A stretch of DNA of 54,155 bases from Lentisphaeria bacterium (lineage in GTDB: Bacteria > Verrucomicrobiota > Lentisphaeria > Victivallales > Victivallaceae): positions 1 to 54,155 of the forward strand of contig JAFTIA010000050.1 in the NCBI GenBank assembly GCA_017457105.1, in the 5' to 3' direction. Below, piece by piece: positions 26,731-35,400 of the stretch (positions are counted from its first letter, which is position 1; each line of letters starts with the position of its first letter). Below the pieces are notes generated by a model. The model was not told the DNA's origin. It saw only the letters and a list, made by a program, of their open reading frames with translations, and did no database searches. The translations under genes and the position numbers were made by a program.

Positions 26731-27726
26731 ATGGTGGTAATGATGGAAAAATTAGTAGAAAATAAAAAGATTTTGGTGACGGGCGGAGCCGGTTTTGTGG
26801 GATCCAATCTGGTGGAAGCTCTGCTGGAACGGGATAACGAAGTTACTGTTTTGGATAACTTTGCTACCGGCAAAATGGAAAATCTGGTACCGTTTCTCAA
26901 AAACAAGTCTTTTAAATTGATCGTGGGCGACATCCGGGATATGGAAAAATGCCGTGAAGCGGTGGCCGGTCAGGATTATGTTCTGCACGAAGCGGCATTG
27001 GGGAGTGTTCCCCGTTCCATCAAGAACCCCATGGATTCAGTGTCCACCAATATTACCGGTTTTGTGAACATGCTTTTTGCGGCGCACGAAGCCGGGGTGA
27101 AGCGTTTTGTGTATGCGGCAAGCTCGTCTACATACGGGGACAGTGAAGCGTTGCCGAAAGTGGAACACCGCATCGGCAAGCCCTTGAGCCCGTACGCCAT
27201 CACCAAATATGTAGATGAACTTTTTGCCGAAAACTTCCATAAAATTTATGGAGTGGATACGATCGGACTGCGTTACTTCAATGTATTCGGCCGCCGTCAG
27301 AACCCCTTTGGGGCGTATGCGGCAGTGATTCCGAAATTTGTGATGAGCCTGATGAAGCATGAAAGTCCGGTGATCAATGGAGATGGGAATTACAGCCGTG
27401 ACTTCACCTATATCGACAATGTGATCCAGGCGAATCTGCGTGCGCTGGCGGTGGAAAATCCGGAAGCGGTGAATCAAGTTTACAATGTGGCGTTCGGGGA
27501 ACGGACGACATTGAACGAGCTGTTCGGCTATCTGCGTGAGGATCTGGCAGAATTTGACCCGGAAATCGGGAAGATCGAACCGCAGTACGGCGCCACCCGT
27601 GCCGGAGACATTCCGCACAGTCTGGCGAGCATCGAAAAAGCCTCCAAACTTCTGGGTTACAAACCCGAATACAGCGTGAAATCCGGCCTGAAAGAAGCCA
27701 CCAAATGGTATTACGAAAATCTGTAA
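26731..27726 (+). CDS. UDP-N-acetylglucosamine 4-epimerase (WbpP/TviC type)
   Basis: The 331-residue extended SDR has TGGAGFVGSN at 17-26, the AASSSTYGD catalytic Ser/Thr region and SPYAITKY with the Tyr-Lys pair. HEAALGSVPRSIKNPMDSVS is distinctive for the WbpP/TviC group, which interconverts UDP-GlcNAc and UDP-GalNAc rather than UDP-Glc and UDP-Gal. It would supply an N-acetylhexosamine for the repeat unit. The first ATG is at 26731; 26743 is an alternative, and neither has a strong binding site. It lies 16 bases behind the NusG-like gene. Its base composition is closer to the chromosomal flanks than that of the following genes. Confidence 0.86.
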   Translation: MVVMMEKLVENKKILVTGGAGFVGSNLVEALLERDNEVTVLDNFATGKMENLVPFLKNKSFKLIVGDIRDMEKCREAVAGQDYVLHEAALGSVPRSIKNPMDSVSTNITGFVNMLFAAHEAGVKRFVYAASSSTYGDSEALPKVEHRIGKPLSPYAITKYVDELFAENFHKIYGVDTIGLRYFNVFGRRQNPFGAYAAVIPKFVMSLMKHESPVINGDGNYSRDFTYIDNVIQANLRALAVENPEAVNQVYNVAFGERTTLNELFGYLREDLAEFDPEIGKIEPQYGATRAGDIPHSLASIEKASKLLGYKPEYSVKSGLKEATKWYYENL

Positions 27727-27790
27727 TTTACCCGGAGTAAATGTAATATTATAAATTTTTTTATGGCAGCTGAGGCAGAGACGAGATAGA

Positions 27791-29230
27791 ATGGGCGTGA
27801 AGGTCGCAAGGCTTTTTCAATGGACACTGGTTGATAGAATCGGAAGTGCCGGGATTCTTTTTTTGTGCATGATGATTCTTGCCCGTTTTGTGACACCAAA
27901 GGATTTTGGTGCAATAGGGGCATTGACCTTGTTTATCTCTCTTGGCAATCTTTTGGTTGATTGCGGGTTGGGAGGGGCGCTTATAAAAAAGAAAGATGCA
28001 TCCCCAACTGATTTTGGAACATTGTTTGTCTACAATGGGGTCTGCAGTATTTCTTTATATGTGCTGTTTTGGCTTCTGGCGCCTTTAGTGAATTGGTTTT
28101 TCCGGGATGATAGTTTGGCTCGTGTACTAAAGGTTTTGTCATTGATTTTTATATTTAATGCCATTTCCATTGTGCAGTATGTCAAACTCGTGAAGAATCT
28201 GGAGGTTAAAAAACTTTGTCTGATTTCCATCGCTTCAGGCGGTTTGGCGTGTATAATCGCAATCGTCATGGCCGTTCATGGATGTGGCGTATGGGCTTGT
28301 GTTTTTTATTTTGTTCTGCAGTCACTGTTCCGGAGTTGTGGTTATTATCTTGTCATATGGCAGATACCGCATTTTTGTTTCAGTTGGCAATCATTCAAGC
28401 AGCAGTTTAATTTTGGCGGATATCTCTTGGGGGCGAATATATTGACAGTTGTATCCAGTCATTTAACAACATTTGCTATTGGGCGAATGTTTCCGATGTC
28501 AGTTCTTGGATACTACTATCAGGCTCACAGGCTGTACAGTGCCAACAGTGAATTATTAACAGCAGTCATTGACCGGGTGGCGTTTCCTGTGTTGTGCAAG
28601 TCTACCGACCAGGAAAGTATGCAGGTTAATTCCAAAAATATTTTCAACCCGCTTTTTGTATTGTTATACCCGCTTTTTGCGGTTGGAGTTGTTGTCGCGG
28701 AACAATTTGTTGTCATTGCTTTTGGCGAATTATGGCGTTCTTCCGGTATATATTTTGCAATATTGCTGGTGTCTTTATTTCCGGCAATGGTGCGGATCAT
28801 GCTGCGGAACATATTCAAATCTGCCGGTGCGACAGGTCTGATTTTCCGCGCTGAATTGTTAACGATTGTTTTCACTCTGATTTTGGTGGGCTGCTCGCTT
28901 TTTATTTCAATTTTGTGTCTGGTCGGCAGTATGGTCGGAAGCATGTTTTTCACAATGTTTACCTACATGTTCTATTCTCATTCCCGGGGATTGGTAAAGT
29001 GTCAGGACGTATGTGCGATGATTGCTTCGCCTTTATGCTCTGCTCTGGCTTCGGCAGGTGTGGCTGTATTGGTACAGTGCGTGGGGAATAAATGGTGTCC
29101 GCCTGTGGTCACCTGTTGTGCAGCCGGATTTGCCGGAGTTGTGACTGCATTTGTTTACTATGCTGTAACAAAAAATCCCGTATGCCTGCAGTTTTCAGAA
29201 CGGATCAAAAGAAAAAGACAGGCTCCATGA
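27791..29230 (+). CDS. Wzx-like polysaccharide flippase (MOP superfamily)
   Basis: The 479-residue protein has about twelve hydrophobic helices and the RfbX/Wzx N-terminal pattern: DRIGSAGILFLCMMILARFVTPKDFGAIGAL and then DCGLGGALIKKKDASPTDFGTLF. These point to the lipopolysaccharide biosynthesis flippase family. It would move undecaprenyl-linked repeat units across the inner membrane. Its stop overlaps the start of the polymerase gene (ATGA), so the two are coupled. The codons are AT-rich compared with the flanking chromosome. Confidence 0.85.
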   Translation: MGVKVARLFQWTLVDRIGSAGILFLCMMILARFVTPKDFGAIGALTLFISLGNLLVDCGLGGALIKKKDASPTDFGTLFVYNGVCSISLYVLFWLLAPLVNWFFRDDSLARVLKVLSLIFIFNAISIVQYVKLVKNLEVKKLCLISIASGGLACIIAIVMAVHGCGVWACVFYFVLQSLFRSCGYYLVIWQIPHFCFSWQSFKQQFNFGGYLLGANILTVVSSHLTTFAIGRMFPMSVLGYYYQAHRLYSANSELLTAVIDRVAFPVLCKSTDQESMQVNSKNIFNPLFVLLYPLFAVGVVVAEQFVVIAFGELWRSSGIYFAILLVSLFPAMVRIMLRNIFKSAGATGLIFRAELLTIVFTLILVGCSLFISILCLVGSMVGSMFFTMFTYMFYSHSRGLVKCQDVCAMIASPLCSALASAGVAVLVQCVGNKWCPPVVTCCAAGFAGVVTAFVYYAVTKNPVCLQFSERIKRKRQAP

Positions 29231-30705
29231 TTCTTAAAAGCTTTTTTTTATTACAACTGCTTGGATTGCTTTGCTGGTATTGGCATGGTGATTTTGGGTA
29301 TTCCACCGGTGTGTTGCTGACTTTTGTGTCCATGAGCTTTGTCAATTGTATTCTTTTTTTCCATCGTACGGGAAAGTATTGCAATAAATCGTTTCACATT
29401 ATCATTTTTTGTCTCGGTTATCTGATCGTCTTTTTCCAAAATTACATAGAGATCCTGTTAGGGAACCTTGCTGTGGAAGATATTCGATATTCCATTGCCA
29501 GTCCCGAGGATGTTATTTGTTCTGCGGCAATGTCCACCATGGGATTATTGGGCATGTTTCTTGGAGTACTGCTCATGACGCCTCCCAAACAGACAGCAGA
29601 GGAGCCCCGGTCGGAAGGAGTTATTGCGGATAGTTCCGTGCGATTGCCCGGACAACCTTACTGGATTTGGGGCGCATTTCTTTTATTTTTTGCCTTTAAC
29701 CGGGAATACCTGTTCAATACAGAATATTCTCAGGAACTTTTGGAAAGCCGGTCGTTTGTCAGTAATGCGGTTCACTCTCTGTTTCAATCGGTGTGTATTG
29801 TGTTTCTTGCATACAATTGTAATGACCTTATGCGGCGGAAGAAGAAGGTTTTTGCACGGGAATTTTTCCAGCATATCGGCTGGCATTTGAATATGGCAAT
29901 ATTTTTGTTTATAAGCTGTCTTATGGTGGGCGGGGATCGCGGAGGGGCTCTGCCTGTTATTCTTGCCTATTGTGCGGCATTTTTGTTGGTGTCCCGTTTT
30001 ACATTCAGATATAAATATTTGTTGATATTAAGTATTATTGGCGGTATTTTCTTTGGATTTGTTGCGCAGATGCGGACTACCGACAAGAGTGCCCCGCTTC
30101 TTCAGCGCGTGACGGAAAGCATAAATTTTTTTAAGTCGGCAGGAAAAGGTTCCGAGCGGGTTTATTCCCCGACTGCGGAATTGGCAGGATCTGTGGCGAC
30201 ATTTCACAATGTAGTATCCTATATTCCTCAATTTCATCCGTTTTTCTATGGTTATTTCAATTTTTTGGAGCTTGCGAGTATTGTTCCCGGTGTAGGGAGG
30301 GCTTTCAGAACCTTTTATCCTGGACATTTTAAATATTGGGGAGCCTCCTATTTTTGTACATGGCTTTTTTTCGGTGACAATTATCCTATGGGTACAGGAA
30401 CGTCTTGGAATGCAGATCTATATATGAATTTCGGGTTGTCCGGTATAGTACTTGGAATGTTTCTCTGGGGCATTTTTTTAGCTTTTTTACGTAATAAGAT
30501 GCTATTGGAACCGGCATCTGTGTCAGCTCTTATATGCTATCTGGTTATTGCCGGAACGGCGTTATATTCGAATCGGGCAACAATAATGTATTTTGCGCCT
30601 ATTTTAGTTCATTCATGTATTTTGTATTTTCTTTATAATTTTTTCTTTATATCGCGGAAAAATAATCGAAAAGATTTATACAAAAGCATAGGGGTTAAAA
30701 AATGA
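29227..30705 (+). CDS. Wzy-like O-antigen/capsule repeat-unit polymerase
   Basis: The 492-residue protein has many hydrophobic helices, a large periplasmic-type loop (residues about 300-400, rich in aromatic and Pro residues) and no soluble catalytic motif. This is the usual appearance of Wzy-type polymerases. Family assignment rests on topology and on position directly after the flippase. The ATG at 29227 overlaps the flippase stop, and the gene in turn overlaps the next glycosyltransferase by ATGA. The sequence is among the most AT-rich in the window. Confidence 0.7.
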   Translation: MILKSFFLLQLLGLLCWYWHGDFGYSTGVLLTFVSMSFVNCILFFHRTGKYCNKSFHIIIFCLGYLIVFFQNYIEILLGNLAVEDIRYSIASPEDVICSAAMSTMGLLGMFLGVLLMTPPKQTAEEPRSEGVIADSSVRLPGQPYWIWGAFLLFFAFNREYLFNTEYSQELLESRSFVSNAVHSLFQSVCIVFLAYNCNDLMRRKKKVFAREFFQHIGWHLNMAIFLFISCLMVGGDRGGALPVILAYCAAFLLVSRFTFRYKYLLILSIIGGIFFGFVAQMRTTDKSAPLLQRVTESINFFKSAGKGSERVYSPTAELAGSVATFHNVVSYIPQFHPFFYGYFNFLELASIVPGVGRAFRTFYPGHFKYWGASYFCTWLFFGDNYPMGTGTSWNADLYMNFGLSGIVLGMFLWGIFLAFLRNKMLLEPASVSALICYLVIAGTALYSNRATIMYFAPILVHSCILYFLYNFFFISRKNNRKDLYKSIGVKK

Positions 30706-31832
30706 AAATTCTTGTAAATGCGTTCTCGGCCCGATTAGGAGGCGGAAAGGTTTATATTATTAATCTGTTAAAGCATTTGCCACCGGAATATGATGTGACG
30801 ATTCTTGCCGGAGAATACAATGCTACAGATTTTCTTCCACTGAAGAAGGATAATATCACGTTTGAAGTTAAGTCTGTTTTTTTTAAAAACGGCTTAATAC
30901 GGATTTTTTGGGAGTTGTTTGTGTTGCCATTTTTTTTGCTTTCTCGCCGATTTGATTCTTATTTTGCTCCGGGCGGGGTGCTTTTAACGATTCCTGTGCA
31001 TGGGATTCTTTACATTACTGCGTTGCGGAATATGTTGCCTTTTGATGCACGAGAACGCAAACGGTTTCCCTTTTTTTCCGTTTTGCGCCTGAAAATGTGG
31101 GTGTTGAGAACTGTTTATCTTATGTCATATCGCATTGCTGACCGCATTGTTTTTATTTCGGAATATTCCCGGGACTGTGTTTGTGAACTTTATCCAGCTG
31201 CAAAGAAAAAATCCAAAATCATTTATCATGGACTGAATGATAAATTTCGTTATCCGGAACAGGTTGATTTTGATTTGAGTCATTTTGGCTTGATGGAAAA
31301 AGCCTTTTATCTTTATGTTTCCCGGCTTGATGTTTATAAAGCCCAGTTGGAACTTATTGAGGAATGGCGTAAACTGCGGGACGGCGGTTTTACTTATCCT
31401 CTGGTGCTGGTGGGGGAGACCACTGGGGCGTATGGACAAAAGGTTTTTAACAGGATCAAAGAATATGGATTGGAAAACATGGTTATATGTACCGGTGCAA
31501 TTCCAAATGATAAATTGCCGGGGTTGTATCGGCAGGCGCGTGCGCTTGTCTTTGCCTCTTCCTGCGAGTGCTGCCCCAATATCTTGCTGGAAATGATGTC
31601 ATCTGGGCGTCCTATTTTTTCTTCGTCAATTCCTCCGATGCCGGAAATTGGAGGGCATGCGGTTGTATACTTTGATCCCTATAAATCTGGCGAGTTAAGT
31701 TCAAAAATTGCGGAGGGAGAAAAAAACTTTTCTGTCTTTGAAATGTGGGGGCGGGATATCCGGAAACGAGCATTTTCATTTGATTGGAATGTGACGATAA
31801 GAAAGACAATGGAGTATATCTCGGGGAGATAG
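30702..31832 (+). CDS. Glycosyltransferase family 4-like protein
   Basis: The 376-residue GT-B enzyme opens with MKILVNAFSARLGGGKVYIINLLKHL. It has the C-terminal GT4 signature LYRQARALVFASSCECCPNILLEMMSSGRPIFSS, with the conserved E-x7-E region as ECCPNILLE, and PEIGGHAVVYFDP. It would transfer a sugar from a nucleotide donor to the growing lipid-linked repeat unit at the cytoplasmic face of the inner membrane. Donor and acceptor are unknown. It is coupled to the polymerase by ATGA overlap. Confidence 0.85.
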   Translation: MKILVNAFSARLGGGKVYIINLLKHLPPEYDVTILAGEYNATDFLPLKKDNITFEVKSVFFKNGLIRIFWELFVLPFFLLSRRFDSYFAPGGVLLTIPVHGILYITALRNMLPFDARERKRFPFFSVLRLKMWVLRTVYLMSYRIADRIVFISEYSRDCVCELYPAAKKKSKIIYHGLNDKFRYPEQVDFDLSHFGLMEKAFYLYVSRLDVYKAQLELIEEWRKLRDGGFTYPLVLVGETTGAYGQKVFNRIKEYGLENMVICTGAIPNDKLPGLYRQARALVFASSCECCPNILLEMMSSGRPIFSSSIPPMPEIGGHAVVYFDPYKSGELSSKIAEGEKNFSVFEMWGRDIRKRAFSFDWNVTIRKTMEYISGR

Positions 31833-31879
31833 GTTCTTAAAACGAGGTATTAAGAGCATAAAACAAGGAGAATTTTGTA

Positions 31880-32908
31880 ATGTTTAAAGACAAGACGTTG
31901 CTTATTACTGGTGGGACCGGATCATTTGGAAATGCTGTTTTGCGGCGGTTTTTGGATTCCAATGTCAAGGAAATCCGTATTTTCTCCCGTGATGAGAAAA
32001 AGCAGGACGATATGCGCCATGAATTGCAGAATCCCAAGGTGAAGTTTTATATTGGTAACATCCGTGATCGCCAGGCCGTTGATGGTGCAATGAAGGGGGT
32101 CGATTATGTATTTTCTGCTGCGGCATTGAAGCAGGTCCCAAGTTGTGAGTTTTTCCCGCTGGAAGCCGTTCAGACCAATGTGATCGGGACAAATAATGTT
32201 TTGGCATCTGCCGAAGCGCACGGTGTAAAAAATGTGGTGGTTCTCTCCACTGATAAGGCAGCTTACCCCATCAATGCTATGGGGATCAGCAAGGCTATGA
32301 TGGAAAAGGTAGCTATTGCCCGAGGGCGTGCGTTGGGTCTTGGTGCCGCCACTACGATTTGCTGTACACGCTATGGCAACGTTATGGGATCCCGGGGATC
32401 TGTGATCCCGCTGTGGGTTGATCAAATCAAGGCCGGCAAGCCCATTACTATTACCAACCCTGAAATGACCCGTTTCATGATGACGCTGGATGATGCTGTG
32501 GATCTGGTGATCTATGCCTGGCAGCACGGTGACAATGGCGATCTTTTTGTGCAGAAAGCTCCGGCGGCCACATTGCCTGTTTTGGCGCAGGCACTGAAGG
32601 AACTTTATAATTCTGATACCGAAGTCAAGGTTATTGGCACCCGCCACGGCGAAAAAATTTATGAAACGCTTGTGACCCGTGAAGAAATGGCCAAGGCCGA
32701 AGATATGGGGAATTACTACCGGATCCCCTGTGATACCCGGGATTTGAATTATGATAAATATTTCACCGAAGGCAGTGCTAAGATCAATGAAGTGGATACT
32801 TACCATTCCCACAATACCCGCCGTTTGAATGTGGAAGAGATGAAAGAGTTGTTGAAGAAACTGAAATTGATCCGGACCGATTTGGGGCTTGGTGATGGCG
32901 GGTGTTGA
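31880..32908 (+). CDS. capE: UDP-GlcNAc 4,6-dehydratase/5-epimerase (CapE/WbjB/FnlA type)
   Basis: The 342-residue SDR has TGGTGSFG at 10-17 and VFSAAALKQVPSCEFFP. The catalytic STDKA is followed by YPINAMGISKAMMEK: a Met stands where most SDRs have the catalytic Tyr, as is known for the CapE group and unlike PseB/FlaA1. TRYGNVMGSRGSVIPLW is also typical. It converts UDP-GlcNAc to UDP-2-acetamido-2,6-dideoxy-beta-L-arabino-hexos-4-ulose, the first step to UDP-L-FucNAc or UDP-L-QuiNAc. AAGGAG lies nine bases before the ATG. The next three genes complete the route. Confidence 0.9.
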   Translation: MFKDKTLLITGGTGSFGNAVLRRFLDSNVKEIRIFSRDEKKQDDMRHELQNPKVKFYIGNIRDRQAVDGAMKGVDYVFSAAALKQVPSCEFFPLEAVQTNVIGTNNVLASAEAHGVKNVVVLSTDKAAYPINAMGISKAMMEKVAIARGRALGLGAATTICCTRYGNVMGSRGSVIPLWVDQIKAGKPITITNPEMTRFMMTLDDAVDLVIYAWQHGDNGDLFVQKAPAATLPVLAQALKELYNSDTEVKVIGTRHGEKIYETLVTREEMAKAEDMGNYYRIPCDTRDLNYDKYFTEGSAKINEVDTYHSHNTRRLNVEEMKELLKKLKLIRTDLGLGDGGC

Positions 32909-33320
32909 AGTTATTCAGGGGGAAATTTTTAACGATCATCGCGGTCAAATATCCAGTTTGAATGCGTTTCGTTTTCCCGGCGTAGAACGCGTTTATTTTA
33001 TTCATCATTCAGATGTTTCTGTTATCCGCGGATGGCATGGGCATCGCTATGAAAAAAAGTGGTTTTATTGCGTAAAAGGGGCATTTACATTGGGATTGGT
33101 TGAGATCGACAACTGGGAGGCGCCTTCAAAAACATTAAAACCAGCAATGTATCAACTTACTGCGGATTGCAGTAAAATCATTTGTGTTCCGGAGGGGTAT
33201 GCGAACTGTCTCAAGGCTGAAATTCCAGATTCTATTATGATGGTTTTTTCCGGTAAAACACTGCCGGAAGCCTACGAGGACAGCTGGCGATATGATAAAG
33301 ATTATTGGTTTGAGTGGTGA
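32895..33320 (+). CDS. Small cupin sugar epimerase-like protein (WxcM/CapF C-terminal type)
   Basis: The 141-residue protein is a single cupin domain: NDHRGQISSLNAF, then VIRGWHGHRYEKKWFYCVKG (metal/substrate-binding His region) and CVPEGYANCLKAE. It resembles RmlC/FdtA/WxcM sugar epimerases and the cupin half of CapF. In the L-FucNAc pathway that cupin epimerises C3 before reduction. The ATG at 32895 has GGGG seven bases upstream and overlaps the end of capE by 14 bases, so the two are coupled. Sitting between capE and the reductase, it is a plausible stand-alone version of the CapF epimerase domain. Confidence 0.75.
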   Translation: MAGVEVIQGEIFNDHRGQISSLNAFRFPGVERVYFIHHSDVSVIRGWHGHRYEKKWFYCVKGAFTLGLVEIDNWEAPSKTLKPAMYQLTADCSKIICVPEGYANCLKAEIPDSIMMVFSGKTLPEAYEDSWRYDKDYWFEW

Positions 33321-33371
33321 TTCTGTGTTATAGAATCAGAGCTGTTACAGAAGATCAATAGAGAGAATTTT

Positions 33372-34226
33372 ATGAAATTTTTTGTTTTAGGTTGTAATGG
33401 TATGGCAGGACATACCATTTCGTTGTATTTGAAAGAGCGTGGGCACGAAGTTGTCGGGTTTGACCGTACGGCCTCCGCACTGGTCGATGGTGTGGTTGGA
33501 GATGCTTTTGATACGGCTTTTTTGCGAAAGTTCATCAGAGATGGCAAATTTGACACCGTGATCAATTGTGTTGGTATTCTGAACCAGTTTGCAGAACAAA
33601 ATAAAGCTCTTGCTGCTTTTTTGAATAGTTATTTCCCGCATTTTCTTGCTGAAGTTACTGCTGATATTGATACACAGGTCATACACATGAGTACCGACTG
33701 TGTTTTTTCCGGTAAACGGGGACATTATACCGAGCTGGATTTTCAGGATGGGGAAACATTTTACGACCGAAGCAAAGCTCTTGGTGAATTATCGGATAAT
33801 AAAAATCTTACTCTCCGGAACTCTATTGTCGGGCCTGATATCAATCCTGCTGGAATTGGTTTGTTGAACTGGTTTTTAAAGCAGCGTGGATCGGTGAATG
33901 GCTTTACGAAAGCTATGTGGACCGGGCAAACTACTTTGCAGCTGGCAAAGACCATGGAAAAAGCCGCGGAAAACCGTATCACCGGGCTGATCAATGCGGT
34001 CCCGGATCGAGCGATTTCCAAATATGATCTTTTGCGGATCTTCAATCACCATTTCCGGAATGACGAACTTGCTATTTGCCCTGTTGAGGGAGTGAATGCT
34101 GATAAGTCTCTTATTCGTACCAATTTTGAATTTGATTATCTGATTCCGGATTACGAGATCATGGTTGCTGAACTTGCGGAATGGGTAAAGAATCATAAAT
34201 CATTGTATCCTCATTATATGTTATAA
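33372..34226 (+). CDS. RmlD-like UDP-sugar 4-reductase (CapF N-terminal / WbvR-QnlA type)
   Basis: The 284-residue SDR has GCNGMAG at 7-13, the RmlD-like STDCVFSGKRGHY and FYDRSKALGE with the Tyr and Lys of the active site. It would reduce the 4-keto sugar made by the CapE-type enzyme. The length equals RmlD/QnlA and is about 90 residues shorter than CapF/FnlB, which carries a C-terminal cupin; here the cupin is encoded separately upstream. Product is therefore UDP-2-acetamido-2,6-dideoxy-L-talose (if the cupin epimerises C3) or the L-mannose form. Confidence 0.82.
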   Translation: MKFFVLGCNGMAGHTISLYLKERGHEVVGFDRTASALVDGVVGDAFDTAFLRKFIRDGKFDTVINCVGILNQFAEQNKALAAFLNSYFPHFLAEVTADIDTQVIHMSTDCVFSGKRGHYTELDFQDGETFYDRSKALGELSDNKNLTLRNSIVGPDINPAGIGLLNWFLKQRGSVNGFTKAMWTGQTTLQLAKTMEKAAENRITGLINAVPDRAISKYDLLRIFNHHFRNDELAICPVEGVNADKSLIRTNFEFDYLIPDYEIMVAELAEWVKNHKSLYPHYML

Positions 34227-34240
34227 AAGGAGTTTTGCCG

Positions 34241-35368
34241 ATGAAGAAGCTGCGCTTGATGACGATTGTTGGGACTCGCCCGGAAATTATCAAGATGTCG
34301 GCCATTATAAAAAAATGTGACCGTTATTTTGACCATATTCTTGTGCATACCGGACAGAATTACGATTATCAATTAAATGAAGTTTTTTTTAATGATCTGG
34401 GGCTTCGGGCACCGGATCATTATTTGGGTGTTGTCGGGAATAATGTTGGTGAAACGATGGGCAACGTTATTGCCAAGGCCTATAATCTGATGACGGAGAT
34501 CAAACCGGATGCGATCATTGTTCTGGGCGATACGAACTCCTGCCTGTGTGTTCTTGCTGCCAAACGATTGAAAATTCCTGTGTTTCACATGGAAGCCGGA
34601 AATCGTTGCAAAGACGAAAATCTTCCGGAAGAAGTTATCCGGCGGATCATTGATGTAACAAGCGATGTTAATCTTTGCTATTCAGAACATGCCAGACGCT
34701 ATATTCTGGACAGTGGTGTGAAACCGGAATATACTTTTGTGGTTGGCTCGCCGATGGCTGAAGTGTTGTCTGCGCATTTGGACAGTATCCAGAACAGTCA
34801 GGTATTGGAAAAATTGGGATTAGTGCCTCAAAAATATATTCTGCTTTCGGCGCATCGAGAGGAAAACATTGACATTGAATCCAATTTCTGTGCTTTGATG
34901 AACGCAGTAAATGCGTTGGCTGAAAAGTATGACATGCCGATACTTTATTCTTGTCATCCCCGTTCCAAAAAATATATTGAACAGCGGAATTTTATCTTTG
35001 ATCCGCGTGTGATCCAAAACCAGCCATTAGGATTCTTTGATTATAACAAGTTGCAACAAAATGCATTTTGTGTGGTGTCCGACAGCGGAACATTGCCGGA
35101 AGAATCTGCGTTTTTCAACTTTCCTGCAGTATCTGTTCGCACTTCAACGGAACGGCCGGAAGCAATGGATAAGGGATGCTTTGTCATTGGCAGCATTACA
35201 AGTGAACAGGTCTTGCAGGCCGTTGATCTTGTGGTTGCCATGCAGGAGAATAATGACCTCGGTACGGCAGTGCCTGCATATACTGATGAAAACGTGTCGA
35301 CCAAGGTTGTTAAAATCATTCAGAGTTACACCGGTGTTGTAAACAAGATGGTTTGGCGGAAAATTTGA
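34241..35368 (+). CDS. UDP-N-acetyl sugar 2-epimerase (CapG/FnlC/QnlB, WecB family)
   Basis: The 375-residue protein begins TIVGTRPEIIKMSAIIKK and has VHTGQNYDYQLNEVFF, VLGDTNSCL, HMEAGNRC and SAHREENIDI. SDSGTLPEESAFFNFPAVSVR follows near the end. All these are WecB-family signatures. In this setting it should perform the final C2 epimerisation to UDP-L-FucNAc or UDP-L-QuiNAc rather than make UDP-ManNAc. I chose the ATG at 34241 (AAAGGAG eight bases upstream) over an in-frame TTG six bases earlier. Confidence 0.88.
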   Translation: MKKLRLMTIVGTRPEIIKMSAIIKKCDRYFDHILVHTGQNYDYQLNEVFFNDLGLRAPDHYLGVVGNNVGETMGNVIAKAYNLMTEIKPDAIIVLGDTNSCLCVLAAKRLKIPVFHMEAGNRCKDENLPEEVIRRIIDVTSDVNLCYSEHARRYILDSGVKPEYTFVVGSPMAEVLSAHLDSIQNSQVLEKLGLVPQKYILLSAHREENIDIESNFCALMNAVNALAEKYDMPILYSCHPRSKKYIEQRNFIFDPRVIQNQPLGFFDYNKLQQNAFCVVSDSGTLPEESAFFNFPAVSVRTSTERPEAMDKGCFVIGSITSEQVLQAVDLVVAMQENNDLGTAVPAYTDENVSTKVVKIIQSYTGVVNKMVWRKI

Positions 35369-35400
35369 AGCTTGGGTGATTTTAAAAGTTAGATTCGAAA

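Noticed and set aside
31880-32908. PseB/FlaA1-type dehydratase for pseudaminic acid
   Set aside because: Met occupies the catalytic Tyr position and the following genes are reductase and 2-epimerase, not PseC, PseH, PseG or PseI.
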